From Streptomyces althioticus (lineage in GTDB: Bacteria; Actinomycetota; Actinomycetes; Streptomycetales; Streptomycetaceae): a DNA stretch of 64,000 nt. Position numbers and translations under genes: made by a program. Shown piece by piece: positions 16,724-25,138 of the stretch (the stretch's first letter is position 1; each line of letters opens with the position of its first letter). A model generated the notes under the pieces. It saw only the letters and a list, made by a program, of their open reading frames with translations, made no database searches and was not told the origin of the DNA. The stretch spans positions 264,608 to 328,607 of the forward strand of contig BMSW01000004.1 of assembly GCA_014649355.1 (NCBI GenBank). The letters are read 5' to 3'.

Positions 16724-16766
16724 GAAGGGCCAGCCCGGGAGGAAACCCTCCCTGAGCTGGCCCTTC
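16724..16766. terminator. Terminator downstream of tRNA-Arg
   Basis: GAAGGGCCAGC pairs with GCTGGCCCTTC around an inner GGGAGG/CCTCCC stem and an AAAC loop. On the minus strand it lies 6 nt beyond the tRNA 3' end. Just beyond it (16670-16710) are near-repeats TGTGGACTTC/TGTGGACTCC and GTGGCACGCG/GTGGCACGAC. Confidence 0.8.
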
Positions 16767-16772
16767 TCGCTG

Positions 16773-16845
16773 TGCCCCCGGCAGGATTCGAACCTGCGAC
16801 ACCCGCTTTAGGAGAGCGGTGCTCTATCCCCTGAGCTACGAAGGC
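16773..16845 (-). tRNA. tRNA-Arg, anticodon CCT
   Basis: 73 nt. The acceptor arm GCCTTCG pairs with CGGGGGC. The anticodon stem-loop CCGCT-CTCCTAA-AGCGG gives anticodon CCT (reads AGG), and the T-loop is GGTTCGAATCC. CCA is not encoded. It borders the accessory block ending in IS remnants, so it may once have been an integration site, though no second copy of its 3' end was found. Confidence 0.95.
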
Positions 16846-16927
16846 GTGCGTCCTGGTCGGTGGCTGCGGGCCCGGTCACGGGGACAGCGGCGACCGCCTG
16901 GGCGCTCGATCCACAGGGTACCGGATC

Positions 16928-17024
16928 GGTGTCCGGGTGGGTGGGGGTCGGGGACAGCCGAAGATCGTGAAGTTCGACCGGCCGATCGGCCAGGGTCCGC
17001 CTGGCCCCCACCCACCCGGACACC
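16928..17024. repeat. Perfect 20-bp inverted repeat with 57-bp loop
   Basis: GGTGTCCGGGTGGGTGGGGG (16928-16947) and its exact complement (17005-17024) flank a loop with its own short GGCCGATCGGCC dyad. It lies between the 3' end of the methyltransferase gene and the 5' side of the tRNA, so it may terminate the former; its length is unusual. Confidence 0.8.
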
Positions 17025-17029
17025 TCACC

Positions 17030-17848
17030 TCACGGCTTCCGCGCCACCCCGCCGAACATCGCCACCTCCGCCGGAACCTCACCGGAGCCCTCGTCCGGGC
17101 GCCACCGGTTGCAGGACACCACCCCCGGCTCCAGCAGCTCGAGCCCCTCGAAGAAGCGGGACACCGCCCCCGGTGTCCTCTGCGTCAGCTTCGGCGTCCC
17201 GTTCTCGTTCCAGAACGCCACCGCCGCGTCCACGTCCGGCATGTCCGGGCGGGTGATCGTGTGGGAGAGGACGAGGTGGCTGCCCGACGGCAGGCGGTCC
17301 ATCAGGCGGCGCACCACCCCGTACGCCTCCTCGTCGTCCTCGATGAAGATGACCACGCCCAGCAGGACCAGCGCGACCGGCTTGCCGAAGTCCAGTGTCC
17401 TCGCGGCCTGTTCGAGGATCGCGTCGATGTCGCGCAGGTCCTCGTCGAGGTATGCCGTGCTGCCCTCCGGCGTGCTGGTGAGCAGCGCCTCCGCGTGCGC
17501 CAGCACGATGGGGTCGTTGTCGACGTAGACGACCCGCGAGTCGGGCGCGACGCGCTGCGCCACCTCGTGGGTGTTGTCGGCCGTGGGCAGGCCCGTGCCG
17601 ATGTCGAGGAACTGGCGGATCCCGCACGGTCCGGCCAGGTGCCGCACCGCGCGGCCGAGGAACTGCCGGTCGGCGAGGGCGTAGTCGCCGATGCCGGGGT
17701 GCAGCTCGCGGATCTGGTCGCCGGCGGCCTGGTCGACCGGGTAGTTGTCCTTGCCGCCCAGCCAGTAGTTCCAGATGCGCGCGGTGTGCGGCTGGTCGGT
17801 CCTGATGCGCTTGCGCGCCTCGAGCGATGCCGCGGATATCTCCGTCAC
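17030..17848 (-). CDS. DUF574-type S-adenosylmethionine-dependent methyltransferase
   Basis: 272 residues. RIWNYWLGGKDNYPVDQ near residue 25 and QFLDIGTGLPTADNTHEVAQ near 80 are signatures of the actinobacterial SAM-methyltransferase family PF04672. VVYVDNDPIVLAHAEALL gives the acidic residue for SAM ribose, and VALVLLGVVIFIEDDEEAYGVV the later strand. The family is greatly expanded in Streptomyces and substrates are mostly unknown. GTG 17848 is chosen because GGGAGG is 5 nt upstream; an in-frame TTG at 17881 lacks such a site. Confidence 0.9.
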   Translation of the reverse strand: MTEISAASLEARKRIRTDQPHTARIWNYWLGGKDNYPVDQAAGDQIRELHPGIGDYALADRQFLGRAVRHLAGPCGIRQFLDIGTGLPTADNTHEVAQRVAPDSRVVYVDNDPIVLAHAEALLTSTPEGSTAYLDEDLRDIDAILEQAARTLDFGKPVALVLLGVVIFIEDDEEAYGVVRRLMDRLPSGSHLVLSHTITRPDMPDVDAAVAFWNENGTPKLTQRTPGAVSRFFEGLELLEPGVVSCNRWRPDEGSGEVPAEVAMFGGVARKP

Positions 17849-17933
17849 TGCGTCCTCCCAGAGCTGGCCGGCAGCTGTCAAGGAGCAACCTAGCGGGGGG
17901 AGTTGTAAGGGACCGGTCAGCCCCGCCGAGCTG

Positions 17934-19226
17934 TCATCGGGACGTCGTGCGCGTCACCCTCACCCGGTACTCCTCCTCGCCCCCCGCCAGCACCGCCACC
18001 CGCACCCCCTCCTCCCGGTCCACGAAGCTCTGCCCCGGCTCGAACGTCGCGTCCGACAGTTCCGCGTGCACGTTGGGCGCCCGGGTGCAGCCGCCGCTGT
18101 CGCGGGTCGCGTCGTGCACGGTGATCGGGCCCATGCCCGTGTCCACGTCCGCGTCGACCCGGTAGATCAGGACGCCCGGCCGGCACACCGCCTCGTCGTT
18201 CCCCTCGCGGGTGCGGACCTCGACCGCGTACCCGGAGTGCGCGTCGAGCGGGACGAAGAGCAGCTTGGGGCCGCCCGCGCGGGCCAGCGGCGTCAGGACG
18301 TACTCCCGCGAGCCGTGCCCGGCCACGCAGCTCACCTGGGACGTGTCCAGCCAGCCCAGCTTCCACTTGTGCCAGGCGAGGAAGTCGTTGTTGGCGCCCC
18401 AGTCCTCGCTCATGATGTCCCAGTGGCCGACGGCGCCGCCGCCCTCGGCGGTGTAGAGGTCGGGCAGGCCGAAGACGTGGCCGTTCTCGTGGGGCAGCAC
18501 GCGGTAGCCGGTGCGGGCGTAGGAGCCGGAGCCGTCGTCCTGGCGGGAGTAGACGAACGACGCGTTGGAGACGGGCCGGCCGTCCGCGGTGGGGGCCTCG
18601 TCGTTGCCGGCGAAGGTGACGGACAGGACGGTGTCCAGGGCGGCGGGGCCCGCGTTGGGGGTGACGAGGACGTTGACCAGGTCGTACGACTGGAAGTCCA
18701 CCTCGGTGTCGGCCTCGGAGACGATGTCGCGGATCAGCTCCCGGTAGCCGGGGTCGAAGGGGGCGCCGCGCTCTATGCCGTACTGGCGGAAGGACTTCGG
18801 CATGCGCAGCCACTCGGGGACGGGCAGTTCCGGGCGGTAGTCGAGGCGGCCGTAGGAGCTGGTGGTGAACCACTCGCGGGTCTGCGGGAAGAACTCGCGG
18901 TAGCGGTCCAGGGCGTCGCCGTCGCCGGGGGCGTCCGAGAAGTCGATCATCAGGGTGAGGGCGCGGACCGTGCCGGTGGAGCGGGTGTAGCCGGGGTCCG
19001 TGGGGATGCCCTCGGACATCTGGACCTCGCGGTCGCTGCCGATCATGCACGGGCCGTGGGCGGAGCTGCGGGAGAGGGCGCTCGGGCCGGCGCCGGGGGC
19101 GGTGGTGGCGGGGGAGAGGTGACCGCTTCCGGCCGAGCTGCAGACCGCGAGGGTGAGGGCGGCGACGGAGCCCAGGGCGGCCAGGCGGCGCGGGGATATC
19201 CGGCCTCGGCTCGGCTGCGGCTGCAT
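17934..19226 (-). CDS. Secreted M6-family zinc metalloprotease
   Basis: 430 residues. A Sec signal peptide (ISPRRLAALGSVAALTLAVC) is followed by the mature enzyme. The zinc site is HENGHVFGLPD (HExxHxxGxxD) near residue 255, with WDIMSEDWG as the following structural turn. The N-terminal FxDxP-like segment ALTLMIDFSDAPGD fits the immune-inhibitor-A/M6 group. C-terminal beta-rich repeats end at a conserved Arg-rich tail. Predicted to degrade extracellular protein. ATG 19226 has GGAGG 7 nt upstream. It is divergent from a TetR gene; the shared 290-bp region contains two palindromes. Confidence 0.9.
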   Translation of the reverse strand: MQPQPSRGRISPRRLAALGSVAALTLAVCSSAGSGHLSPATTAPGAGPSALSRSSAHGPCMIGSDREVQMSEGIPTDPGYTRSTGTVRALTLMIDFSDAPGDGDALDRYREFFPQTREWFTTSSYGRLDYRPELPVPEWLRMPKSFRQYGIERGAPFDPGYRELIRDIVSEADTEVDFQSYDLVNVLVTPNAGPAALDTVLSVTFAGNDEAPTADGRPVSNASFVYSRQDDGSGSYARTGYRVLPHENGHVFGLPDLYTAEGGGAVGHWDIMSEDWGANNDFLAWHKWKLGWLDTSQVSCVAGHGSREYVLTPLARAGGPKLLFVPLDAHSGYAVEVRTREGNDEAVCRPGVLIYRVDADVDTGMGPITVHDATRDSGGCTRAPNVHAELSDATFEPGQSFVDREEGVRVAVLAGGEEEYRVRVTRTTSR

Positions 19227-19349
19227 GGGGGGACCTCCGCTCCGCACGGCAGCCGCCGTCTCCGACTGCACCCTCTCGATCACCCTGCGTCACGGGTGGG
19301 GGGTGCGCTCGCCGGGTGGTCCGATCGTGGGGGTCGCCGGGAGTAGAAC

Positions 19350-19387
19350 TGTGACCTGGGTCACATCAAAAACTTCCCGTGCGGGAA
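19350..19387. promoter_or_regulatory. CRP-like site and adjacent palindrome in divergent promoter region
   Basis: TGTGACCTGGGTCACA (19350-19365) is a perfect TGTGA-N6-TCACA dyad, matching the consensus of Crp proteins. Nine bases on, TTCCCGTGCGGGAA (19374-19387) is a second perfect dyad, suited to the TetR protein encoded downstream. Both lie between the protease and TetR genes. Confidence 0.6.
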
Positions 19388-19515
19388 ATAACCGGGGATC
19401 GTCTCCCCGTTTACGCCTGTGTCCGCACGATCCGGGGACGCAATCCCCGGATCCGCCGCAGACGAAGAACGGCAGACAAGAACAGACGTCAGAGCAACAC
19501 CCCGAGGAGTGCACC

Positions 19516-20163
19516 GTGACCGCGACGACCGAGACCCCCGTGACGCGCAAGGCGCCCCGGCCCCGCGCCGACGCCCTGCGCAACCGGGAGCGGATCGTCG
19601 CCGCCGCCCGGGAGATGTTCACCGAGTTCGGGCCCGAGGTCCCGCTCGACGAGATCGCCCGCCGGGCCGGCGTCGGCAACGCCACGGTGTACCGCAACTT
19701 CCCCGACCGCGACGCGCTCGTGCGCGAGGTGGTCTGCTCCGTCATGGACCGTACGGTGCAGGCCGCCGAGCAGGCGCTGAACGAGACCGGGGACGCCTTC
19801 GAGGCGCTGGAGCGCTTCGCGCACACGGCCGCGGACGAGCGGATCAGCGCGTTGTGCCCGATGATCTCCAGCACCTTCGACCAGAGCCACTCCGACCTGG
19901 AGGAGGCGCGGCGGCGCGCCGAGAGCCTCGTCGCCCAGCTCATGGACCGCGCACGCGCGGCCGGGCAACTGCGGGACGACGTGGAGTACGGCGACCTGAT
20001 GGTGGGCGTCGCGCAGCTGAGCCGGCCCCCGGCCGGCACCGCCTGCATGAGCGCCGACCGTTTCGTCCACCGCCACCTCCAGCTGTTCCTGGACGGCATG
20101 CGGGCGCCCGCGCCCTCCGTCCTGCGGGGTTCGGCCGTGACCGTGGAGGATCTGCGCCGCTGA
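19516..20163 (+). CDS. TetR-family transcriptional regulator
   Basis: 215 residues. The helix-turn-helix spans about residues 20-66: RERIVAAAREMFTEFGPEVPLDEIARRAGVGNATVYRNFPDRDALV. The C-terminal domain (70-200) is helical, with CPMISSTFDQSHSDLEEARRR, and defines ligand response. GTG 19516 has GAGGAG 6 nt upstream. The next gene on the same strand, 147 bp later, encodes a drug-type exporter, so this probably represses it. Confidence 0.9.
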   Translation: MTATTETPVTRKAPRPRADALRNRERIVAAAREMFTEFGPEVPLDEIARRAGVGNATVYRNFPDRDALVREVVCSVMDRTVQAAEQALNETGDAFEALERFAHTAADERISALCPMISSTFDQSHSDLEEARRRAESLVAQLMDRARAAGQLRDDVEYGDLMVGVAQLSRPPAGTACMSADRFVHRHLQLFLDGMRAPAPSVLRGSAVTVEDLRR

Positions 20164-20309
20164 GCGACTCCTGACACCTTCAGGCCGCCCGTCCTGATCA
20201 CGGGCACCGGCACCGACGGCCGTCGACGGGGACGCGCCGTGGCCCAACACGTCCGATTTTTCGTTACTCACATCTTCATTCCGCGACAAGTCCCGAAGTG
20301 GGTACCCCC

Positions 20310-21866
20310 ATGTCTGAAACAGTGTCCCCGGCCGGAAAGGCCCCGGGCCGCGCCGACGCAGGCGGCCCGGACGCCAACCGCTGGAAAGCCCTCGCCTTCA
20401 TCGCGATAGCCCAGCTGATGGTCGTCCTGGACGCCACCATCGTGAACATCGCCCTGCCCTCGGCCCAGCAGGACCTCGGCATCTCGGACGGCAACCGCCA
20501 GTGGGTGGTCACCGCCTACGCCCTGGCCTTCGGCGGACTGCTGCTGTTCGGCGGCCGGATCGCCGACCTGTGGGGGCGCAAGCGGGCCTTCGTGGTCGGT
20601 CTCGGCGGCTTCGCGCTGGCGTCCGCGCTGGGCGGCGCGGCCACCAACGAGGCGATGATGTTCGGCGCCCGCGCACTCCAGGGCGCGTTCGGCGCGCTGC
20701 TCGCGCCCGCCGCGCTGTCGCTGCTCGCGGTGATGTTCACCGACGGCAAGGAGCGCGCCAAGGCGTTCGGCATCTACGGTGCGATCGCGGGCGGCGGTGG
20801 CGCCGTCGGCCTGATCCTCGGCGGCTTCCTCACCGAGTACCTGGACTGGCGCTGGACGTTCTTCGTGAACATCCCGTTCGCCGTGGTCGCCGCGGCCGGC
20901 GCGTACTTCGTCATCCGTGAGCCCAAGGGCGGCCGCAACCGCTCCCCGCTGGACGTCCCCGGCGTGATCCTGTCCACCCTGGGTCTGGTCGCGCTGGTCT
21001 ACGGCTTCACCCGCGCCGAGTCCGAGGGCTGGAGCGACACCCTCACCATCGGCATGTTCGTCGCCTCGGCCGTGCTGCTCGCCGCGTTCGTGGCCGTCGA
21101 GGCACGGGTCAAGGCGCCGCTGCTGCCGCTGCGCGTGATCACCGAGCGCAACCGCGGCGGGGTCTACCTGTCGCTGGGCCTGGCCATCATCGCGATGTTC
21201 GGCCTGTTCCTCTTCCTCACCTACTACCTCCAGGTCGTGAAGGGCTACTCGCCGGTGAAGACCGGCTTCGCCTTCCTGCCGATGATCGCGGGCATGATCA
21301 CGGGCTCCACCCAGATCGGCGCCCGGCTGATGACGCGGGTCCCGCCCCGGCTGCTGATGGGCCCCGGCTTCCTGGTCGCGGCGGTCGGCATGCTGCTGCT
21401 GACCCAGCTGGAGATCGGCACCTCGTACGCGGCCGTGCTGCTGCCCGGCATGCTGCTGCTGGGTCTCGGCATGGGTACGGCGTTCATGCCGGCCATGTCG
21501 CTGGCCACCCTGGGCGTCGAGCCGCGTGACTCCGGTGTCGCCTCCGCGATGGTCAACACCTCGCAGCAGGTGGGCGGCGCGATCGGCACGGCCCTGCTGA
21601 ACACGATCGCCGCCTCCGCCACCACCGCCTACGTCGCCGACCACATCGGCGGCGCCTCGGGCCGGGCCCAGCAGCAGCTGGTCCAGCTCCAGGGGCAGGT
21701 GCAGGGCTACACCAGCGCCATCTGGTTCGCCGTCGGGATCCTGGTGGCGGCCGCGGTCATCGCCCTGACCCTGATCAACGCGGGCCGTCCGGGCGGCACG
21801 GCGGTCGCCGGGTCCTCCGACGCGGCCGCGGAGAACGAGGCGGCCGTGCCGGTGGCCATGCACTGA
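20310..21866 (+). CDS. MFS transporter, DHA2 (EmrB/QacA) drug:H+ antiporter family
   Basis: 518 residues with 14 predicted membrane spans. Motif A reads GGRIADLWGRKRAFV (about residue 75), the D1 motif in span 1 is LMVVLDATIVNIALP, and the antiporter motif C region is GAIAGGGGAVGLILGGFLTEYLDWRWTFFVNIPF. The C-terminus ends in Ala/Glu-rich residues. It should export an unknown, probably hydrophobic, compound using the proton gradient. ATG 20310 is preferred over GTG 20298; neither has a strong ribosome site. Probably controlled by the TetR gene just upstream. Confidence 0.93.
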   Translation: MSETVSPAGKAPGRADAGGPDANRWKALAFIAIAQLMVVLDATIVNIALPSAQQDLGISDGNRQWVVTAYALAFGGLLLFGGRIADLWGRKRAFVVGLGGFALASALGGAATNEAMMFGARALQGAFGALLAPAALSLLAVMFTDGKERAKAFGIYGAIAGGGGAVGLILGGFLTEYLDWRWTFFVNIPFAVVAAAGAYFVIREPKGGRNRSPLDVPGVILSTLGLVALVYGFTRAESEGWSDTLTIGMFVASAVLLAAFVAVEARVKAPLLPLRVITERNRGGVYLSLGLAIIAMFGLFLFLTYYLQVVKGYSPVKTGFAFLPMIAGMITGSTQIGARLMTRVPPRLLMGPGFLVAAVGMLLLTQLEIGTSYAAVLLPGMLLLGLGMGTAFMPAMSLATLGVEPRDSGVASAMVNTSQQVGGAIGTALLNTIAASATTAYVADHIGGASGRAQQQLVQLQGQVQGYTSAIWFAVGILVAAAVIALTLINAGRPGGTAVAGSSDAAAENEAAVPVAMH

Positions 21867-21960
21867 CCCACGGGCCCGCCTCCCGGAGCCGTCCGCGCGG
21901 GAGGGGAAGGGGACGCCCCTTCCGAGCGGTTCCGAAGGGTCTGCCCCGGCTTCCGCGGCG

Positions 21961-22479
21961 TCAGCGGAGCCAGGGCAGGTCCGCACCCGCTTCGCTCGGC
22001 TGAAGTCCCTCGGCGACGATCCCCATGATCTCGCCGAGGGACTTCTGCTGTTCCGGGGTGAGCCGGTCGAACACCGCCTGCCGTACGGCGTCGACATGGC
22101 CGGGCGCGTGGCGGCGCAGGACGTCCATGCCCGCGTCGGTGAGCACGGCGAACTGGCCGCGCTTGTCGGAGGGGCAGTCCTCGCGGCGGACCCAGCCGTT
22201 CTTCTCCAGCCGTGAGACCGCGTGCGACAGGCGCGAGCGGGTGATCTTGGCGTCCTTGGCCAGCTCCGTCATCCGCAGCCGCCGGCGGGGTGCCTCGGCC
22301 AGCTTCACCAGCAGGCCGTAGTAGACGTGCGGCATGCCCGCGTCCCGCTGGAGCTGACGGTCGAGGTGGTCCTCCAGGAGCGTGGTGGCGTCGACGTACG
22401 CACGCCAGACGCGCTGTTCCTCGTCGGTGAGCCAGCGTGGCTCCCCGGCGGCTGCCGAAGATGCGGATGCCGTGTTCAT
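21961..22479 (-). CDS. MarR-family transcriptional regulator
   Basis: 172 residues. The winged helix is MTELAKDAKITRSRLSHAVSRLEKNGWVRREDCPSDKRGQFAVLTDAGMDVL, preceded by dimerisation helices (EQRVWRAYVDATTLLEDHLDRQLQRDAGMPHVYYGLLVKL). It is divergent from a 4,5-DOPA-dioxygenase-like gene and should control it through the dyads at 22505-22516 and 22546-22557. A TACAGT box (22492-22487) ends 7 nt before ATG 22479, consistent with a leaderless mRNA. Confidence 0.93.
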   Translation of the reverse strand: MNTASASSAAAGEPRWLTDEEQRVWRAYVDATTLLEDHLDRQLQRDAGMPHVYYGLLVKLAEAPRRRLRMTELAKDAKITRSRLSHAVSRLEKNGWVRREDCPSDKRGQFAVLTDAGMDVLRRHAPGHVDAVRQAVFDRLTPEQQKSLGEIMGIVAEGLQPSEAGADLPWLR

Positions 22480-22504
22480 GTACCCCACTGTACGGGCGCT
22501 CTCC

Positions 22505-22557
22505 TTGAAGGTTAAACAAATGGGGCGTACAGTCGTCAGTGGAAGTTGAGAGTTCAA
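22505..22557. promoter_or_regulatory. Two MarR-type operator dyads
   Basis: TTGAAGGTTAAA (22505-22516) and TTGAGAGTTCAA (22546-22557) are similar 12-bp dyads of the TTGA-N4-TCAA kind favoured by MarR/OhrR proteins, between the divergent marR and dioxygenase genes. Confidence 0.6.
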
Positions 22558-22601
22558 GTAGAAGCTTCCAGGAGACGCTCGCGAAGGAAGGAGTCGCCGT
22601 C

Positions 22602-23387
22602 ATGACCGCCGCCACTCAGGAGCGCATGCCGGCGCTCTACCTCAGCCACGGCGCCCCGCCCCTGGCCGACGACCCCGTCTGGCCCGGCGAGCTCGCCGCC
22701 TGGTCCGCGGGCCTGCCCCGCCCCAAGGCGATCCTCGTCGTCTCCGCCCACTGGGAGGAGGCCCCGCTCGCCCTCGGCGCGACCGAGACCGTCCCCCTGG
22801 TCTACGACTTCTGGGGCTTCCCCGAGCACTACTACCGGGTGACCTACCCGGCCCCCGGAGCCCCCGAGCTCGCCGAGTCGGTACGCAAACTGCTGCGCGC
22901 CCCCGGCGCCCCCGTGCAGGACGTCCCCGACCGGGGCCTGGACCACGGCGCCTACGTCCCGCTCGTCGAGATGTACCCGGACGCCGACATCCCCGTCCTC
23001 CAGATCTCCATGCCGACCCTCGACCCCGTGAAGCTGATGGAGACCGGCCGCCGCCTCGCCCCGCTGCGGGACGAGGGCGTGCTGATCGTCGGCTCCGGCT
23101 TCTTCACCCACAACCTCGCCGCGCTGCGCCAAGGCGGCATCCCCGCCTGGTCGGCCGAGTTCGACGCGTGGGGCAGGGAGGCGCTCCAGGCGCGGGACGT
23201 GGACGCGCTGCTCGACTTCACCCGCAAGTCCCCGGCGGGCCGGCTCGCCCACCCGCGCACCGAGCACTTCGCCCCGCTCTTCGTCACCATGGGCGCCGCG
23301 GACGCGGCGGGCGAGCTCGGGGAACAGAAGTCCGTGATCGACGGGTTCTGGATGGGGCTGGCCAAGCGGTCGGTGCAGTTCGGCTGA
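22602..23387 (+). CDS. Class III extradiol dioxygenase family protein (DODA/YgiD-like)
   Basis: 261 residues, the normal length. The metal and catalytic residues appear in ALYLSHGAPPL, LVVSAHWEE, DRGLDHGAYVPL and GSGFFTHNLAAL, giving the conserved His set of the 4,5-DOPA dioxygenase family. Such enzymes open aromatic rings of catechols with Fe(II) or Zn(II); the bacterial substrate is usually unknown. AAGGAG lies 8 nt before ATG 22602. Control by the divergent MarR protein, perhaps in response to phenols or quinones, is likely. Confidence 0.92.
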   Translation: MTAATQERMPALYLSHGAPPLADDPVWPGELAAWSAGLPRPKAILVVSAHWEEAPLALGATETVPLVYDFWGFPEHYYRVTYPAPGAPELAESVRKLLRAPGAPVQDVPDRGLDHGAYVPLVEMYPDADIPVLQISMPTLDPVKLMETGRRLAPLRDEGVLIVGSGFFTHNLAALRQGGIPAWSAEFDAWGREALQARDVDALLDFTRKSPAGRLAHPRTEHFAPLFVTMGAADAAGELGEQKSVIDGFWMGLAKRSVQFG

Positions 23388-23426
23388 GGCGGTGCCCCGT
23401 GGGGCGGGGCCGGCGGGGGAGTGGCG

Positions 23427-23945
23427 TCACAGCTCCTTCTCGTGCCAGGCCACGTCCCACCAGCGGCCGAACTTGTGACCCACCTCGCGGTACGTGCCGA
23501 CGTACCGGAAGCCGAACCGCTCGTGCAGCCGCGTCGAGGCGGCGTTCGGCTGGGCGACGCCCGCGTAGGCGCGGTGCAGCCCCTCGTCCGCCAGGGCGTC
23601 GAAAAGGGCCTGGTAGAGCAGGGTTCCGATGCCGCGCCGGCCGGCGTCCGGGGCGACGTACACCGTCGTCTCGACGGACGTCGCATAGGCGGGCTTCGCG
23701 CGGAACGGGCCCGACGAGGCGTACCCGAGGACCCGCCCGGACCCGGCGGCCGTGGCAACCATCAGGCGGTGGGGGCCGTCTACAGGGTGGGAGAGCAGCC
23801 AGGGGCGTCGCTCCGCCGGAGTGAACGGAGTGGTGTCGAACGTGACGGCCGTCTCACGTACGTAGTGGTTGTAGAGGTCGGTGAGGGCCACGAGGTCACC
23901 CTCGTTCCCCGGTCTGACCTGCACCTCCGCGTGACCCGGCTCCAT
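23427..23945 (-). CDS. GNAT N-acetyltransferase, phosphinothricin-acetyltransferase-like
   Basis: 172 residues. The acetyl-CoA loop is DAGRRGIGTLLYQAL (R-x2-G-x-G/A pattern); NHYVRETAVTFDTTPFTP and HERFGFRYVGTYREVGHKFGRWWDV are typical of the PAT/YncA group, which acetylates phosphinothricin, methionine sulfone and similar amines. Actual substrate unproved. ATG 23945 is preceded by GGGAGG, with a TACCCT -10 box about 23 nt further upstream. Confidence 0.9.
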   Translation of the reverse strand: MEPGHAEVQVRPGNEGDLVALTDLYNHYVRETAVTFDTTPFTPAERRPWLLSHPVDGPHRLMVATAAGSGRVLGYASSGPFRAKPAYATSVETTVYVAPDAGRRGIGTLLYQALFDALADEGLHRAYAGVAQPNAASTRLHERFGFRYVGTYREVGHKFGRWWDVAWHEKEL

Positions 23946-24006
23946 CGCACCTCCCTGCGTGGCCGGACAGGGTACTGCATGATCAGAAAAATCGGGGGGC
24001 GGGTTG

Positions 24007-24032
24007 GGAATTCTGTCCTGATTCCAGTCGTT
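24007..24032 (+). promoter_or_regulatory. SigR-type promoter of hrdD
   Basis: GGAAT (24007-24011) and GTT (24030-24032) are separated by exactly 18 bp, matching the GGAAT-N18-GTT consensus of the disulfide-stress sigma factor SigR. In S. coelicolor hrdD is a known SigR target, which supports the reading. The hrdD start lies 108 bp downstream. Confidence 0.8.
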
Positions 24033-24139
24033 GTTTCCTACGGATGCGGGCACCCGAGCAGAGTCCGGAAGAGACCCTGAAGACCGTGCCGAGTGTCCGC
24101 AGGACCACCCGCTGACCTCACCATCGCAAGGGAGCACGC

Positions 24140-25138
24140 ATGGCAACCCGTGCCGTCGCCCGTCGTCAGTCCGCCTCCGGCGAGACGGTCGACTCGGCAA
24201 GCAGTGTTCGCGCCCATGGCGGCGAGATCGCCGACCGCGACCTGGTCGGCATGTACCTCGACGAGATCGCGCGCACGCCGCTGCTCGACGCCGCCAAGGA
24301 AGTCGAGCTGTCACAGATCATCGAAGCGGGTGTGTTCGCACAGCAGATCCTCGACGGGCGCGAGGAGAACAAGGTAGGAGCCACCCCCGAGGAACTCCAG
24401 GCCCTGGTCGACGCCAGCGAGCGGGCGAAGGACATCTTCATCCGTTCCAACCTCCGCCTGGTCGTCGCCGTCGCCCGGCGGTACCCGCGCAGCGGTCTGC
24501 CGCTGCTCGACCTCATCCAGGAGGGCAACGCCGGCCTGGTCCGCGCGGTCGAGAAGTTCGACTACCGCAAGGGCTTCAAGTTCTCGACGTACGCCACCTG
24601 GTGGATCCGGCAGGCCATCACCCGGTCCATAGCCGACCAGTCGCGCACGATCCGTCTGCCCGTCCACCTGGTGGAGGAGCTGGGCCGGATCCGTCGCGTG
24701 CAGCGCGAGTTCAACCGTGAGCACGGCCGCGACGCCGAGCCCGCGGAGATCGCCGCCGAACTCGGCTCCACGCCGGAGCGCGTCACCGACGTGCTCGACT
24801 GGGCCCGTGACCCGGTGTCGCTGAACATGTCGGTGGACGACGAGGGCGAGACCCAGTTCGGCGACCTCCTGGAGGACACCTCCGCGGTGTCGCCGGAGCA
24901 GTCCGTGATGACGCTGCTGCGCAGCGAGGAGCTCGACGACCTGATCGGCCGCCTCGACCAGCGCACGGCCTCCATCATCAAGATGCGCTACGGCATCGAG
25001 GACGGCCGCGAGCGCACGCTGACCGAGGTCGGCAAGGAGCACGGCCTGACGCGCGAGCGCATCCGCCAGATCGAGAAGCACGCGCTGCTGGAGCTGAAGA
25101 AGCTGGCCCGTTCCACCGGGTTCGACGCGGCGGCGTGA
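24140..25138 (+). CDS. hrdD: RNA polymerase sigma factor, group 2 (HrdD)
   Basis: 332 residues. Region 1.2 begins DLVGMYLDEIARTPLL; region 2 contains DIFIRSNLRLVVAVARRY and FDYRKGFKFSTYATWWIRQAITRS; region 3 spans HLVEELGRIRRVQREFNREHGRD; region 4 ends LTEVGKEHGLTRERIRQIEKHALLELKK. Length and sequence fit HrdD, a non-essential HrdB paralogue of Streptomyces that recognises similar promoters. AAGGGAG precedes ATG 24140. The SigR-type promoter upstream implies induction by thiol oxidation. Confidence 0.95.
   Translation: MATRAVARRQSASGETVDSASSVRAHGGEIADRDLVGMYLDEIARTPLLDAAKEVELSQIIEAGVFAQQILDGREENKVGATPEELQALVDASERAKDIFIRSNLRLVVAVARRYPRSGLPLLDLIQEGNAGLVRAVEKFDYRKGFKFSTYATWWIRQAITRSIADQSRTIRLPVHLVEELGRIRRVQREFNREHGRDAEPAEIAAELGSTPERVTDVLDWARDPVSLNMSVDDEGETQFGDLLEDTSAVSPEQSVMTLLRSEELDDLIGRLDQRTASIIKMRYGIEDGRERTLTEVGKEHGLTRERIRQIEKHALLELKKLARSTGFDAAA

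Noticed and set aside
16773..16845. Attachment-site duplication of the tRNA-Arg 3' end bounding the accessory block
   Set aside because: I looked for a second copy of the T-arm/acceptor sequence at the other end (about 9.3-10.6 kb) and found none inside the window.
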